From Falsiroseomonas sp051433165 (GTDB taxonomy: Bacteria > Pseudomonadota > Alphaproteobacteria > Acetobacterales > Acetobacteraceae), in the NCBI RefSeq assembly GCF_051433165.1, contig NZ_JBHMFS010000008.1:151056-215055 (forward strand): a stretch of 64,000 bases of DNA, in the 5' to 3' direction. The notes under the pieces are model-generated. The model did not search any database. It had not been told where the DNA came from and worked only from the letters and a program-made list of their open reading frames with translations. The position numbers and the translations under genes are program-made. Below, piece after piece: positions 8,599-17,833 of the stretch (positions are counted from its first letter, which is position 1; every line of letters starts with the position of its first letter).

Positions 8599-9459
8599 AT
8601 GCCTGACCGGTGCGCGATGCTTCGACGCCTTCTGCCCCTGATCCTCATCCTGCCCATGGCCGCCTGTTCGGCCTGGGACGGGCGCATGAACTCGCTCGGT
8701 TCGCCGCGCGCCAGCACGCCTGGCGCCAGCGGCCAGGACAGCTCCGCCGAAGGGCTCTACGCTCAGGGCATGGAAGCCCTGACCGCGGAACGCTATCAGC
8801 GCGCGGTCGAACTGTTCGACATGGTGGAGCGTGAGCACCCCTATTCGACCTTCGCCACCAACGCGAAGCTGATGTCCGCCTATGGCGAGTACATGCGGAA
8901 CCGCTACACGGAGGCGCTCGGCGCGCTGGACCGCTTCATCCAGCTGCATCCGGCGCATCGTGACATCGCCTATGCCTATTACCTGCGGGCGCTGAGCTAT
9001 TACGAGCAGATCAACGACATCCAGCGCGACCAGCGGACCACGGAACTGGCCATGGCGGCGCTGCAGGATGTCTCGAACCGCTTCCCCAACACGCCCTATG
9101 CGCGCGATGCGCGGCTGAAAATGGACCTGGCGCGGGACCATCTGGCGGGGCGGGAGATGACGATCGGCCGCTTCTACCAGACGCGCCGCCTGCACACCGC
9201 CGCCATCGGCCGCTTCCGCCGGGTGGTGGATGAATACCAGACCACCAACCACGTACCGGAGGCGCTGCACCGCCTGACCGAGCTGTACCTGACCATGGGC
9301 CTGGTGGATGAGGCGCGGCGTACGGCTGCCGTGCTCGGCCACAACTACCCCGGCAGCCCCTGGTACCAGGACAGCTACGCGCTGCTGGTGGATGGCGCGG
9401 AGGGTACCGAATCGAACCGGCCCGGCTTCGTCCGCCGCGTGGTCGGGTCCATCTTCTGA
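8599..9459 (+). CDS. bamD: Outer-membrane assembly lipoprotein BamD
   Basis: Periplasmic TPR lipoprotein of the BAM complex that inserts beta-barrel proteins. A signal peptide (LRRLLPLILILP) ends in the lipobox MAAC, with the lipidated cysteine at residue 23. The mature part carries tetratricopeptide-like repeats, including AERYQRAVELFDMVEREHPYS, typical of BamD/YfiO, and YYLRALSYYEQI. Length (286) matches the family. The start may be the ATG at 8599 or the ATG at 8617; both leave the signal peptide intact. It lies between lpxC and recN, the common alphaproteobacterial context. Confidence 0.92.
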   Translation: MPDRCAMLRRLLPLILILPMAACSAWDGRMNSLGSPRASTPGASGQDSSAEGLYAQGMEALTAERYQRAVELFDMVEREHPYSTFATNAKLMSAYGEYMRNRYTEALGALDRFIQLHPAHRDIAYAYYLRALSYYEQINDIQRDQRTTELAMAALQDVSNRFPNTPYARDARLKMDLARDHLAGREMTIGRFYQTRRLHTAAIGRFRRVVDEYQTTNHVPEALHRLTELYLTMGLVDEARRTAAVLGHNYPGSPWYQDSYALLVDGAEGTESNRPGFVRRVVGSIF

Positions 9460-9481
9460 CGCCGCGCGCGCGGTTGGCGAG

Positions 9482-11161
9482 ATGCTGACCTCGCTCGCGA
9501 TTCGCGATGTCGTGCTGATCGAGCGTCTGGATCTGGGCTTCGGCCCGGGCCTGACGGTGCTGACGGGCGAGACGGGCGCGGGCAAATCCATCCTGCTGGA
9601 CAGTCTCGGCCTGGCGCTCGGCGCGCGGGCCGAAAGCGGGCTGGTGCGCAGCGGCCAGGCGCAGGCCAGCGTCGCCGCGGCCTTCGCGCCGGCAGACCCG
9701 CACCCGGCGCGCAGCCTGCTGGTGGAACAGGGGATTGACGCAGAGGACGAAATTGTGCTGCGGCGCATCGTCACCGCCGATGGCCGGTCCCGCGCCTTCG
9801 TCAATGACCAGCCGGTGGGGCTGGCGCTGCTGCGCCGCCTCGGCGCGCTGCTGGTCGAGGTGCAGGGCCAGCATGACCAGGTCGGGCTGACCGATTCGAC
9901 CAACCATGCCGGGCTGCTCGATGCCTCCGGCGGGCTGGAGAAGCTGCGCGCCGCCAGCGGCACCGCCCATAAGGCGTGGCGGGAGGCGGAGCGGGCGCTG
10001 GCGGAGGCGCGGGAGCGCATTGCCGCCGCGCAGCGCGACGAGGATTTCCTGCGCCACGCCGTCTCCGAACTGGAAAGCTTGGCCCCGGTGGAGGGCGAGG
10101 AGGATGACCTCGCCGCCGAACGCCAACGCCTGCAACAGGGGGAACGGCGCGGCGAGTCGATTGCCGAAGCCCTGTCCAGCCTGCAGCCGCGCGACCGCCG
10201 CAGCGCCAACCCCGCCAATGCCCTGCGCGGCGCCGCCCGCGCCCTGGAACGCCTGCCGGCGCCGAATACGGATGCGGAGCCGGCGCTGGAGGCCATCGGC
10301 CGGGCGCTGGATGCGCTGGCCGAGGCCGAGACGGCGCTGGAACGCCTGGTGCAGGATGCAGCACCGGATCCGCGCCGGCTGGAACAGGTGGAGGAACGGC
10401 TATTCGCGCTGCGCGCCGCGGCCCGCAAGCATCTGGTGCCGGTGGTCGAATTGCCGGCGCTGCTGGCCTCCCTGAAGGACCGGCTGGCGGCGCTGGATGC
10501 CGGAACCGGCCAGGTGGCCGAGGCGGAAGCGCGGCTGGCCGCCGCCCGCACCGCCTACCTCGCCGCCTCCGGCCGGCTGACGGAAGCGCGGCGGGAGGCG
10601 GCGGCGAAGCTGGAGAAGGCGCTCGGCCGCGAATTGCCGCCGCTGAAGCTGGATCGCGCCCGGCTGGTGGTCGATGTGGCCGCGAAGCCGGAAGCGGCCT
10701 GGGGGCAGGATGGGGTGGACCGGGTGACCTTCCTGGTCTCCACCAACCCCGGCCAGGCGCCGGGCGCGCTAGACAAGGTGGCCTCGGGTGGTGAGCTCTC
10801 GCGCCTGATGCTGGCGCTGAAGGTGGTGCTTGCGCGCGGGTCCCCGGTGCCGACGCTGGTCTTCGACGAGGTGGATAGTGGCGTTGGCGGCGCCACCGCG
10901 GCGGCGGTGGGCGAACGCCTGCTGCGGGTGGCGGAGCGGTTGCAGGTGCTGGTGGTGACGCATTCGCCGCAGGTTGCCGCGCGCGGCAGCCGGCATCTGT
11001 CCGTCGCGAAATCGGTGAAGGCCGGGCGCGCGGAGACGCGCGTGACGCCGCTGGATGCACCGCAGCGGCGGGAGGAGATCGCCCGCATGCTGGCCGGCGA
11101 GCATGTGACGGAGGCGGCGCGAATGGCCGCCGACAGCCTGCTGGCCGGTGGGCTGCTGTGA
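9482..11161 (+). CDS. recN: DNA repair protein RecN
   Basis: SMC-like ATPase that acts in recombinational repair of double-strand breaks. It begins MLTSLAIRDVVLIERLDLGF with Walker A GETGAGKS (29-36), followed by the GRSRAFVNDQPV and VEVQGQHDQ segments, a coiled-coil middle, the ABC signature SGGELSRLML and Walker B LVFDEVDSGVGG. At 559 residues it is full length. The ATG at 9482 is the only start that gives the canonical N-terminus. Its stop overlaps the ligA GTG by GTGA. Confidence 0.95.
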   Translation: MLTSLAIRDVVLIERLDLGFGPGLTVLTGETGAGKSILLDSLGLALGARAESGLVRSGQAQASVAAAFAPADPHPARSLLVEQGIDAEDEIVLRRIVTADGRSRAFVNDQPVGLALLRRLGALLVEVQGQHDQVGLTDSTNHAGLLDASGGLEKLRAASGTAHKAWREAERALAEARERIAAAQRDEDFLRHAVSELESLAPVEGEEDDLAAERQRLQQGERRGESIAEALSSLQPRDRRSANPANALRGAARALERLPAPNTDAEPALEAIGRALDALAEAETALERLVQDAAPDPRRLEQVEERLFALRAAARKHLVPVVELPALLASLKDRLAALDAGTGQVAEAEARLAAARTAYLAASGRLTEARREAAAKLEKALGRELPPLKLDRARLVVDVAAKPEAAWGQDGVDRVTFLVSTNPGQAPGALDKVASGGELSRLMLALKVVLARGSPVPTLVFDEVDSGVGGATAAAVGERLLRVAERLQVLVVTHSPQVAARGSRHLSVAKSVKAGRAETRVTPLDAPQRREEIARMLAGEHVTEAARMAADSLLAGGLL

Positions 11162-13314
11162 CCGCGCCCAGCCTGCGTGCCCTGGACGCGTTGACGGAGG
11201 AGGAAGCCGCCGCCGAACTCGCCGCGCTGGCCGCCGAGATCGCGCATCACGATGCGGCCTATCACGCCAAGGACGCACCGGAGATCAGCGACGCGGCGTA
11301 TGACGCGCTGGTCCGTCGCAACCGCGCCATCGAGGCGCGTTTTCCGGGGCTGATCCGCGAGGACAGCCCGAGCCGCCAGGTGGGCGCCGAGACGGCCGAG
11401 GGCTTTGCCAAATTGCGGCACGGCGTGCCGATGCTGTCGCTCGACAATGCTTTTGGCGATGCCGATTTCCTCGAATTCACCGCCTCCGTCCGGCGCTTCC
11501 TGCGGCTGGATGCCGAGGAACCTCTCGCCTTCGTGGGGGAGCCGAAGATCGACGGGCTCTCGATCAACCTGCTCTATGAAAACGGCGCCTTCATCCGCGG
11601 GGCCACGCGTGGCGACGGGATGGAAGGCGAGGACGTCACCCGCAACCTGCTGACGCTGCCGGAAGCCGAGTTGCCGCGCCGGCTGAAGGGCGAGGCGCCG
11701 GACCGCATCGAGATTCGCGGCGAGGTCTTCATGGAGAAGGCCGATTTCCTCGCCTTCCGCGCGCAGCAGGCACAGGCTGCGGCGGAGCGGGAAGAACGGC
11801 GGGAGCGCGGCGAGAGGCTGGGCCCGGCCATTGTGGTTCCGGTCAATCCGCGCAACGCGGCGGCCGGTTCGCTGCGGCAGCTCGACCCGGAGGTCACCGC
11901 GAAACGTCCGCTGAAACTGTTCGCCTATGCCATGGGCGAGGCCAGCGCGGCGCCGGCGGAGACACATGCCGGCTGGCTGGACCAGCTTCGCGCCTGGGGC
12001 TTCCGGGTGAACCCGGCCTCCGAGACATTGGCGGGCGAGGAGGCCGCGCTGGCCTTCCAGAAGCGCATGGCGGAGGGCCGCGCGGCGCGGCCCTATGACA
12101 TCGATGGCGTCGTCTACAAGCTGGACCGGCTGGATTGGCAGCGGCGCCTTGGCTTCGTCGGCCGCGCACCACGCTGGGCCATCGCCTGGAAATTCCCGGC
12201 CGAGCAGGCGGAGACGGTGCTGCTGGATATCGAGATCCAGGTCGGCCGCACCGGGGCGCTGACGCCGCGCGCGGTGATGCAGCCGGTGGGTGTCGGCGGC
12301 GTCATGGTCACCCATGCCAGCCTGCACAATGAGGACGAGATCGCGCGGAAGGATGTGCGGATCGGCGACACGGTGGTGCTGCAACGCGCCGGCGATGTGA
12401 TTCCGCAGATCGTTTCCGTGGTGCTGGAGAAGCGGCCGGCGGGCGCTGAGCCTTTCGCCTTCCCCGATCGCTGCCCGGCCTGCGGAAGCCACGCCATCCG
12501 CCCGAATGGGGAGGTGGTGAAGCGCTGCACCGGCGGGCTGATCTGCCCGGCGCAGACGGTGGAACGCCTGATCCACTTCGCCCGCCGCAACGCCATGGAT
12601 ATCGAGGGGCTGGGCGAGGAGAACATCCAGGCGCTGCACGCGGCCGGCCTGGTGAAGACGCCAGCCGACATCTTCCGCATCAAGGACCATGCCGAGACGA
12701 TTCGCGGCCGGGAAGGCTGGGGCGCGAAAGCCGGCAAGGATGCGAAGCGGCTGACCAATCTGCTGGCCGCGATCGAGGCGCGGCGCCGCGTGCCGCTGGA
12801 ACGCTTCATCTTCGCGCTGGGCATCCGCCGCATCGGCGAGGCGAATGCCAAGCTGCTGGCGCGCCATTTTCACTCGTTCGCCGAATGGCGCGCGAAGATG
12901 ATCGCGGCGACGGTCATTGGCTCCGAGGCACGGGAGGAATTGGGTTCCATCCAGGGCATAGGCCCCGCGATCGCCACCGAACTCGCCGAGTTCTTCGTGG
13001 AGGAACGCAACCGCGCGGCGCTGGACGAGCTGGCACGGGAGGTGACGCCGGAGGATGCGGTGATGACCGCCGCCGCCGACAGCCCCTTCGCCGGGCGCGT
13101 CATCGTCTTCACCGGATCGCTCGAAACCCTGTCCCGCGACGAGGCGGAGGCGCAGGCGGAACGCCTCGGCGCCAAGGTGACGAAAAGCGTGTCTAAGAAG
13201 ACCGATTTCGTCGTCGTCGGCGCCGATGCCGGCAGCAAGGCGAAGAAGGCGGCGGAGCTGGGGCTGCGGGTGCTGACGGAAGCCGAGTGGCGGGAGATGG
13301 CGGGGCTGGGCTGA
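11158..13314 (+). CDS. ligA: NAD-dependent DNA ligase LigA
   Basis: Seals nicks in DNA with NAD as cofactor. The adenylation lysine is K130 in EPKIDG, within the nucleotidyltransferase domain. Next come the OB fold, the four-cysteine zinc finger (CPAC ... CTGGLICP), helix-hairpin-helix repeats and a C-terminal BRCT domain (about 640-718, starting near FAGRVIVFTGSL). At 718 residues it is slightly longer than usual, with an Arg/Glu-rich insertion near residues 200-220. It starts at the GTG overlapping the recN stop. A small hairpin with arms GCGCCC/GGGCGC at 13322-13338 lies just downstream but has no T-run. Confidence 0.95.
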   Translation: MTAPSLRALDALTEEEAAAELAALAAEIAHHDAAYHAKDAPEISDAAYDALVRRNRAIEARFPGLIREDSPSRQVGAETAEGFAKLRHGVPMLSLDNAFGDADFLEFTASVRRFLRLDAEEPLAFVGEPKIDGLSINLLYENGAFIRGATRGDGMEGEDVTRNLLTLPEAELPRRLKGEAPDRIEIRGEVFMEKADFLAFRAQQAQAAAEREERRERGERLGPAIVVPVNPRNAAAGSLRQLDPEVTAKRPLKLFAYAMGEASAAPAETHAGWLDQLRAWGFRVNPASETLAGEEAALAFQKRMAEGRAARPYDIDGVVYKLDRLDWQRRLGFVGRAPRWAIAWKFPAEQAETVLLDIEIQVGRTGALTPRAVMQPVGVGGVMVTHASLHNEDEIARKDVRIGDTVVLQRAGDVIPQIVSVVLEKRPAGAEPFAFPDRCPACGSHAIRPNGEVVKRCTGGLICPAQTVERLIHFARRNAMDIEGLGEENIQALHAAGLVKTPADIFRIKDHAETIRGREGWGAKAGKDAKRLTNLLAAIEARRRVPLERFIFALGIRRIGEANAKLLARHFHSFAEWRAKMIAATVIGSEAREELGSIQGIGPAIATELAEFFVEERNRAALDELAREVTPEDAVMTAAADSPFAGRVIVFTGSLETLSRDEAEAQAERLGAKVTKSVSKKTDFVVVGADAGSKAKKAAELGLRVLTEAEWREMAGLG

Positions 13315-13354
13315 GCCGCTTGCGCCCTGCCCGGGCGCCACGTAATCCGGCCTC

Positions 13355-13684
13355 ATGTCCGCCTTCATGATCGCTGCGCTGATGCTCTCGGTCGCAGCCT
13401 ATCTCCACACCGTCTCCGGCAAGCTGGGCATGCGCCTGGCAAACCCGACGGCCGAGGTGCTCTGGCGCGTCGTGTCCTTCGTGGCCATGATCGTCTGGGT
13501 CGTGCTGATCCTGCGCGGCTTCATGACCCGGCATTGGTCGGATGCAACGGCGGCGCTGCTGGGGTCCTTCGCGTTGAACTGGTGGTTCGGGCATCGCGGG
13601 CCGAAGCCGGGCTGGCCGATCGTCTCCCTGCTGTTCGCGTTGGTCGGGCTGGGGCTGGCGACCTGGTCCTTCCTCTACGAATAG
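13355..13684 (+). CDS. Small integral membrane protein of unknown function
   Basis: A 109-residue, very hydrophobic protein with about four predicted membrane segments by eye (MIAALMLSVAAYL; VVSFVAMIVWVVLIL; ATAALLGSFALNWWF; IVSLLFALVGLGLATWSFL). No family is recognised. It starts 40 bases after ligA on the same strand, and its last 10 bases overlap the convergent lactonase-like gene. Codon use is like that of its neighbours, which supports a real gene. Confidence 0.65.
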   Translation: MSAFMIAALMLSVAAYLHTVSGKLGMRLANPTAEVLWRVVSFVAMIVWVVLILRGFMTRHWSDATAALLGSFALNWWFGHRGPKPGWPIVSLLFALVGLGLATWSFLYE

Positions 13685-14463
13685 GGCGGCAGGTCGAGGC
13701 GCCAGGCCTCGGCATCCAGCTCCGAGACCGGGAAGCGCTGGCAGACCAGCGGATCATGGCCCGGGATCACCAGGCTTTCATCGCCACCCGCCAGCGCCCG
13801 CGCGCGCCGCCAGCCCTGCACCATGGCGCCAAGGTCGTAGACGATGGGGAACGGGTTTTCCCGCGCCATGTTGGCGTAGTAGTGGCTGGCGTCGCCGGCA
13901 ATCACCAGCGGGCCGCGCGCGGTCGCCACGCGGACCATCTGCAAGCCGTCCGAATGGCCGCCGATTCCGTGCAGCGTGACGCCTTGCGCCACCTCCCCTT
14001 CCCCATCGTGGAAGCGCACGCGGTCGGCGTAGACGGCGCGGACCAGGCGGACCACGTCCTCCACCTCGAAGGGGTGGCGCAGGCAGTGGCTGCACATGTG
14101 GCGGCCGGTGGCGAAGGCCACCTCGCGGTCCTGGATGTGGAAGGTGGCGTTCGGGAACAGGCCGAGATTGCCGGCGTGGTCGTAATGCAGATGCGTCACC
14201 ACCACGTCGCGGATCGCCTCCGCCGAGGTACCCAAGGCACGCAAACATTCCTCCACCGGGCGCAGGATGGCGCGGCCACGGCGGGCGGCGGTGGCGGCGT
14301 CGAAGCCGGTATCGACCAGGATTTCCCGGCCCTCGGGACCACGCAGCAGCCAGACGAAATAGTCCATCGGCATGGCGTCATGCGCGTCCTCGACGGGCAT
14401 GATGAAATTGGCCTGGGCGTTGCGGTCGTGTTGCGCGTAGCGCAGCGCGAAGACCTGCCACAT
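13675..14463 (-). CDS. MBL-fold hydrolase, N-acyl-homoserine-lactonase-like
   Basis: A metallo-beta-lactamase-fold enzyme of 262 residues. The metal motif HLHYDHAGN (91-99) gives the HxHxDH set, followed by a metal aspartate in VIAGDASHYY and a C-terminal histidine in VIPGHDP. The N-terminal layout (IMPVEDAHDAMPMDYFVWLL, then ILVDTGF) is that of the AttM/AiiA-like lactonase branch, which opens lactone rings, but the substrate cannot be told from sequence. It is followed, 4 bases apart, on the same strand by the upstream dehydrogenase gene's 3' end, so the two probably form an operon. Confidence 0.8.
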   Translation of the reverse strand: MWQVFALRYAQHDRNAQANFIMPVEDAHDAMPMDYFVWLLRGPEGREILVDTGFDAATAARRGRAILRPVEECLRALGTSAEAIRDVVVTHLHYDHAGNLGLFPNATFHIQDREVAFATGRHMCSHCLRHPFEVEDVVRLVRAVYADRVRFHDGEGEVAQGVTLHGIGGHSDGLQMVRVATARGPLVIAGDASHYYANMARENPFPIVYDLGAMVQGWRRARALAGGDESLVIPGHDPLVCQRFPVSELDAEAWRLDLPPYS

Positions 14464-14467
14464 GGGG

Positions 14468-15373
14468 TCAGCCCTTTCGGTCGTGGAGTTCGCCAGCGGC
14501 CAATGCCTCGCTGAACCGCGCGGCGGCCGTATGGTCCTGGCCCGCGCCGAGCAGCGCGGCGGCCGCCGCCCACAATTCCCGCGTCTGCGCGGCGAGCGGG
14601 GCCGGCGTTGCGGTCTCGCGGCCGACCTGGAGCGCGATGGACAGGTCCTTCACCATCAGATCCAGCCCGAAGCCGGAGTTGAACTTTCTTGAAAGCACGA
14701 ACTGCTTCAGCTTGCGCTGCGTGCTGTTGTTCATGCCGGTGGAGGCGTTCAGCACATCCACCATCACGGCCGGGTCCAGGCCGAAGCGGCTGCCGATCAG
14801 CAGCGCCTCCACGCTCACCAGGAATCCCGCGGCGCTGACCAAATTGTTCAGCGCCTTCATCGCCTGGCCGGCGCCGATATCCCCGCAGCGGGTGATGGTG
14901 GTGCCCATGACGCGCAGCAGCGGGTCGACGCGGTCCAGCGCCACCGCCTCGCCGCCGGTCATGATGGCGAGCTCGCCGGTCTCGGCACGGGCGACGCCGC
15001 CGGAGACGGGGGCATCCACCATGGCCACGCCGAGCGCCGCGAGGTCGGCGGCCATGGCGCGGGTGGCGGAGGGTTCGCCGGAAGACATTTCCACCACCAC
15101 CGCACCGCGCTTCAGGGCCGGGCCGATGGCGGCCAGCACGGCGGCGACGTCGCGGCTGGTGGGCAGCATGGTGATGATGGCGTCGGCGCCCTCTGCCGCC
15201 TCGGCCGCCGTGGCGGCGGCGGTGCCGCCGTGGCGGCTGGCGAAGTCGGCGGCGCGGCCGGGCACGGCATCCTGCACCGTCACGGCAAAGCCGGCCTCGA
15301 TCAGGCGGCGCGCCATCGGCCAGCCCATGCTGCCGATGCCGATGAAGCCGATGCGGCCGATCGTGGCTTCCAT
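14468..15373 (-). CDS. NAD(P)-dependent beta-hydroxyacid dehydrogenase (3-hydroxyisobutyrate dehydrogenase family)
   Basis: A 301-residue oxidoreductase with the Rossmann motif GFIGIGSMGWPMARRL at the N-terminus, the substrate motif DAPVSGG and the catalytic-lysine motif GAGQAMKALNN. These mark the 3-hydroxyisobutyrate / tartronate semialdehyde reductase family, cytoplasmic NAD(P) enzymes; the exact substrate is open. The start is the ATG at 15373, preceded by AAGAGGGGGAA as ribosome-binding site; longer in-frame versions run into the divergent dehalogenase gene. It is divergent from the dehalogenase-like hydrolase, with about 73 bases between the starts. Confidence 0.85.
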   Translation of the reverse strand: MEATIGRIGFIGIGSMGWPMARRLIEAGFAVTVQDAVPGRAADFASRHGGTAAATAAEAAEGADAIITMLPTSRDVAAVLAAIGPALKRGAVVVEMSSGEPSATRAMAADLAALGVAMVDAPVSGGVARAETGELAIMTGGEAVALDRVDPLLRVMGTTITRCGDIGAGQAMKALNNLVSAAGFLVSVEALLIGSRFGLDPAVMVDVLNASTGMNNSTQRKLKQFVLSRKFNSGFGLDLMVKDLSIALQVGRETATPAPLAAQTRELWAAAAALLGAGQDHTAAARFSEALAAGELHDRKG

Positions 15374-15446
15374 GCCATTTCCCCCTCTTGTCCCGGCAAG
15401 GCTGGCGGCGTCAGCTTCGGGGGTCAAGCGGAGGGGAGGATCAGGC

Positions 15447-16325
15447 ATGTTCGAGGGCTTCACCGAAGAACGGCGCGCGGGTGATGGCGTGACGCTACGG
15501 CTGCGGCGGGGTGGCGAGGGTCCGCCGCTGTTGCTGCTGCATGGCAACCCGCAGACCCACATGATGTGGCACAAACTGGCACCGGTGCTGGCGCAGCGCT
15601 TCACCGTGATTTGCCCGGATCTGCGCGGCTATGGATTTTCGGACAAGCCCTCGCCTTCCGCGGACCATGCGCCCTACGCCAAGCGGGCGATGGCGGCGGA
15701 TATGCTTGCGCTGATGCAGGGCCTCGGCTTTCCGGAATTCCAGGTGGTTGCGCATGACCGGGGGGCGCGTGTTGCGCATCGGCTGGCGCTGGATGCGCCG
15801 CAGGCGGTGCAGCGGCTTTGCGTGATGGACATCGTCCCCACGCTGCATCACTTCGAGAATGCGGATATGGATTTCGCGCTCGGTTACCATCACTGGTTCT
15901 TCCTGGCCCAGCCGCATCCGAAGCCGGAGCGCATGATCCTGCGCGACGTGGAGGATTGGTTCACCGGCCACACGAGCCGCGGTCAGCATGGCGATGTCTT
16001 CGCCCCCGCGGCACGCGCCGACTACATCGCGGCACTGCACCAGCCCGGCACGGTGATGGGCATCTGCGAGGATTATCGCGCCGCCACCACCATCGACTTG
16101 GCGCATGACCGCGCCAGCCGCGCGGCGGGGCAGAAGGTGGAATGCCCGCTGCTGGCGCTGTGGGGCGCCAAGGGCAAGATCGAGGTCTGGTACGACGCGC
16201 TGTCAGTCTGGCGCGACTACGCGAGCGGCCCGCTCAGCGGGCACAGCGTGAACTCGGGGCATTATCTGGCGGAGGAAGCGCCGGAAGAAGTGCTTGCGGC
16301 GCTGGAGGGGTTTCTGGTGCGCTGA
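15447..16325 (+). CDS. Alpha/beta hydrolase with fluoroacetate dehalogenase active site
   Basis: A 292-residue alpha/beta-fold enzyme. The nucleophile elbow is HDRGARVAHRLALD (D104), with R105 and R108 placed like the carboxylate-binding arginines of fluoroacetate dehalogenase. MDIVPT gives an aspartate at 128, YHHWFFLAQP gives the His-Trp pair of the fluoride pocket (149-150), EDYRAATTID gives a tyrosine (210), and NSGHYLAEE gives the catalytic histidine (272). The spacing matches the family enzyme of Rhodopseudomonas palustris as I know it. Such enzymes turn haloacetates into glycolate. It has a strong GGAGGGGAGGA leader. A non-fluorinated substrate remains possible. Confidence 0.82.
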   Translation: MFEGFTEERRAGDGVTLRLRRGGEGPPLLLLHGNPQTHMMWHKLAPVLAQRFTVICPDLRGYGFSDKPSPSADHAPYAKRAMAADMLALMQGLGFPEFQVVAHDRGARVAHRLALDAPQAVQRLCVMDIVPTLHHFENADMDFALGYHHWFFLAQPHPKPERMILRDVEDWFTGHTSRGQHGDVFAPAARADYIAALHQPGTVMGICEDYRAATTIDLAHDRASRAAGQKVECPLLALWGAKGKIEVWYDALSVWRDYASGPLSGHSVNSGHYLAEEAPEEVLAALEGFLVR

Positions 16326-16328
16326 CGC

Positions 16329-16844
16329 TCAGCCGAACTGGGATTCGGGCAGGATGAAGGGCAGGTCGGTGTCGCCGGTCGCGGCACCGAAGCCGGTCAG
16401 CAAGGCGTGGACCTGGCCGCGATGATGCGTCTGGTGGTTGAAGAGATGCGTGACCAGCACCCAGCGCGGCCGGCTGATCTCGCGGCCCAGGGACCCGCTG
16501 AACCAGCCGAGCGGCCCCTCCAGCCAGGCGGGCTCCAGCGCCCCGGCCCAGACCTCGATCCGCGCATCCAGATCCTGCCGTGCCGCCTGCATCGCGGACC
16601 AGTCCGGGTGCAGCGCGGGGCTGTCCTTGATTCCGCCGCCCGGCGCGGGCCAGCCGGCGAATCGCGACATCCAGATGGCGTCGCCCCACATCAGGTGGCT
16701 CAGCGTGGCGTGGATGGAGCCGAAGAAGGCGCCGCGATCCGCGCGCCGCTGCGCATCGCTCAACGTGGAAGCAGCCACGAACACACGCAAATTCATCTCG
16801 GCGTTGTAAGCGGCCATCAGGCGCACCCACGCCACCGTGACCAT
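16329..16844 (-). CDS. DinB-family protein
   Basis: A 171-residue four-helix protein of the DinB/YfiT metal-binding superfamily. The family histidines are visible in IHATLSHLMWGDAIW near residue 45 and in HLFNHQTHHRGQVH in the C-terminal half. Members are often thiol-S-transferase-like or of unknown function, so no reaction is claimed. The ATG at 16844 overlaps the stop of the upstream acetyltransferase gene as TGATG, so the two are co-transcribed. The 3' end faces the dehalogenase gene; the two stop codons sit inside the small palindrome GCTGA-CGC-TCAGC at 16321-16333. Confidence 0.8.
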   Translation of the reverse strand: MVTVAWVRLMAAYNAEMNLRVFVAASTLSDAQRRADRGAFFGSIHATLSHLMWGDAIWMSRFAGWPAPGGGIKDSPALHPDWSAMQAARQDLDARIEVWAGALEPAWLEGPLGWFSGSLGREISRPRWVLVTHLFNHQTHHRGQVHALLTGFGAATGDTDLPFILPESQFG

Positions 16845-17833
16845 CACACATTCTTCCAGAAGAAGACCGTGTCGCAGGGGCTGCGGTCCGGCCACAGCGC
16901 GTAGCCCGGGATCACGCCGAGTTCGACCCAGCCGAGCTCCCGGTACAGCGCCTCCGCTGCCTCCCCCTTCGCCGTGTCCAGCACCAGCAGGCGGCGGCCG
17001 ATGCCGCGGGCGGTCTGCTCGGCGCGGCGCATCAGCGCGCGGGCGACGCCGCGGCGGCGAGCGGCGGGGTCCACCAGCAGCTTGGCAATCTCCGCCCGGT
17101 GCGGCTGGTTCTGCGGCATGTCGAGCATGAGCTGCACCGAGCCCACCAGCACCCCATCCACCCAGGCCGCCAGCAGCACGCGTTTGCCGAGCGCCACGTC
17201 GGAGGACACGCGTTTGAAGAAGTCCCGCGCCACGGCAGGCGCCAGCGGCGGGAAGAAGGACACGCTGGCGCCGGTCTCGACGCAGTTCACCAGGATGCGG
17301 GCGAGCTGCGTCTCGGCGCTCGCGGCGGCGGCAGCATCCAGCGCCTCCACCACCAGGCCACGCAGCGGCTTGGTGTAGCGGAATTCAAGGCTGTTCGAGA
17401 CGTCGTCCAGGATGCGGATGGAGCCCTGCCGCACATAGCCGGTCTTCTCATAGAAGCGATGCGCCGCCTCGAACCGCGTATCGGTCCACAGCACCAGGCG
17501 TTCCGCGCCGGCATCGCGCGCATGCGATTCGGCCGTCGTCAGCAGGCGTTGCGCGAGGCCGGTGCCGCGCGCGGCCTTCGCCACATAGACGCGGCAGATC
17601 TCCCAGGCCTGGTCATCGCCGAGCGGCCTGGTGGCCGCCATGCCGATGATCCGGCCATCCTGTTCCGCCGCCCAGAGCGCGCCGCCCGCTTCCGCGAAAT
17701 AGGTCGCGAGCGCGCGCAGCTCCGGCACTTCCCCATCCACGTCGAGCACGCAGTTGGGGTATTCGGCCCAGCAATCGCCGACGAGGGTGATGAAGCCCTC
17801 CGCATCCTCGTCGCGGCCGGGTCTGAGCGTCAT
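16844..17833 (-). CDS. Tandem double-domain GNAT acetyltransferase
   Basis: A 329-residue protein with two GNAT folds. The first (about 1-150) has the acetyl-CoA loop KAARGTGLAQRLL and the FYEKTGYV C-terminal motif; the second (about 160-329) has DPAARRRGVARALM and LYRELGW. GNAT enzymes transfer acetyl groups to amines; the substrate is unknown. The start is the ATG of an ATGA overlap with the upstream aminotransferase, and it is followed by the DinB gene in another overlap. Because it is tightly coupled to an aminotransferase, an amino-acid-like substrate is a fair inference. Confidence 0.85.
   Translation of the reverse strand: MTLRPGRDEDAEGFITLVGDCWAEYPNCVLDVDGEVPELRALATYFAEAGGALWAAEQDGRIIGMAATRPLGDDQAWEICRVYVAKAARGTGLAQRLLTTAESHARDAGAERLVLWTDTRFEAAHRFYEKTGYVRQGSIRILDDVSNSLEFRYTKPLRGLVVEALDAAAAASAETQLARILVNCVETGASVSFFPPLAPAVARDFFKRVSSDVALGKRVLLAAWVDGVLVGSVQLMLDMPQNQPHRAEIAKLLVDPAARRRGVARALMRRAEQTARGIGRRLLVLDTAKGEAAEALYRELGWVELGVIPGYALWPDRSPCDTVFFWKNV

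Noticed and set aside
10555..13368. A 937-codon open frame on the minus strand across ligA and recN
   Set aside because: It lies antisense to two clearly recognised genes. The translation is rich in H, R, Q and G with no motif, as expected from the high-GC reverse frame.
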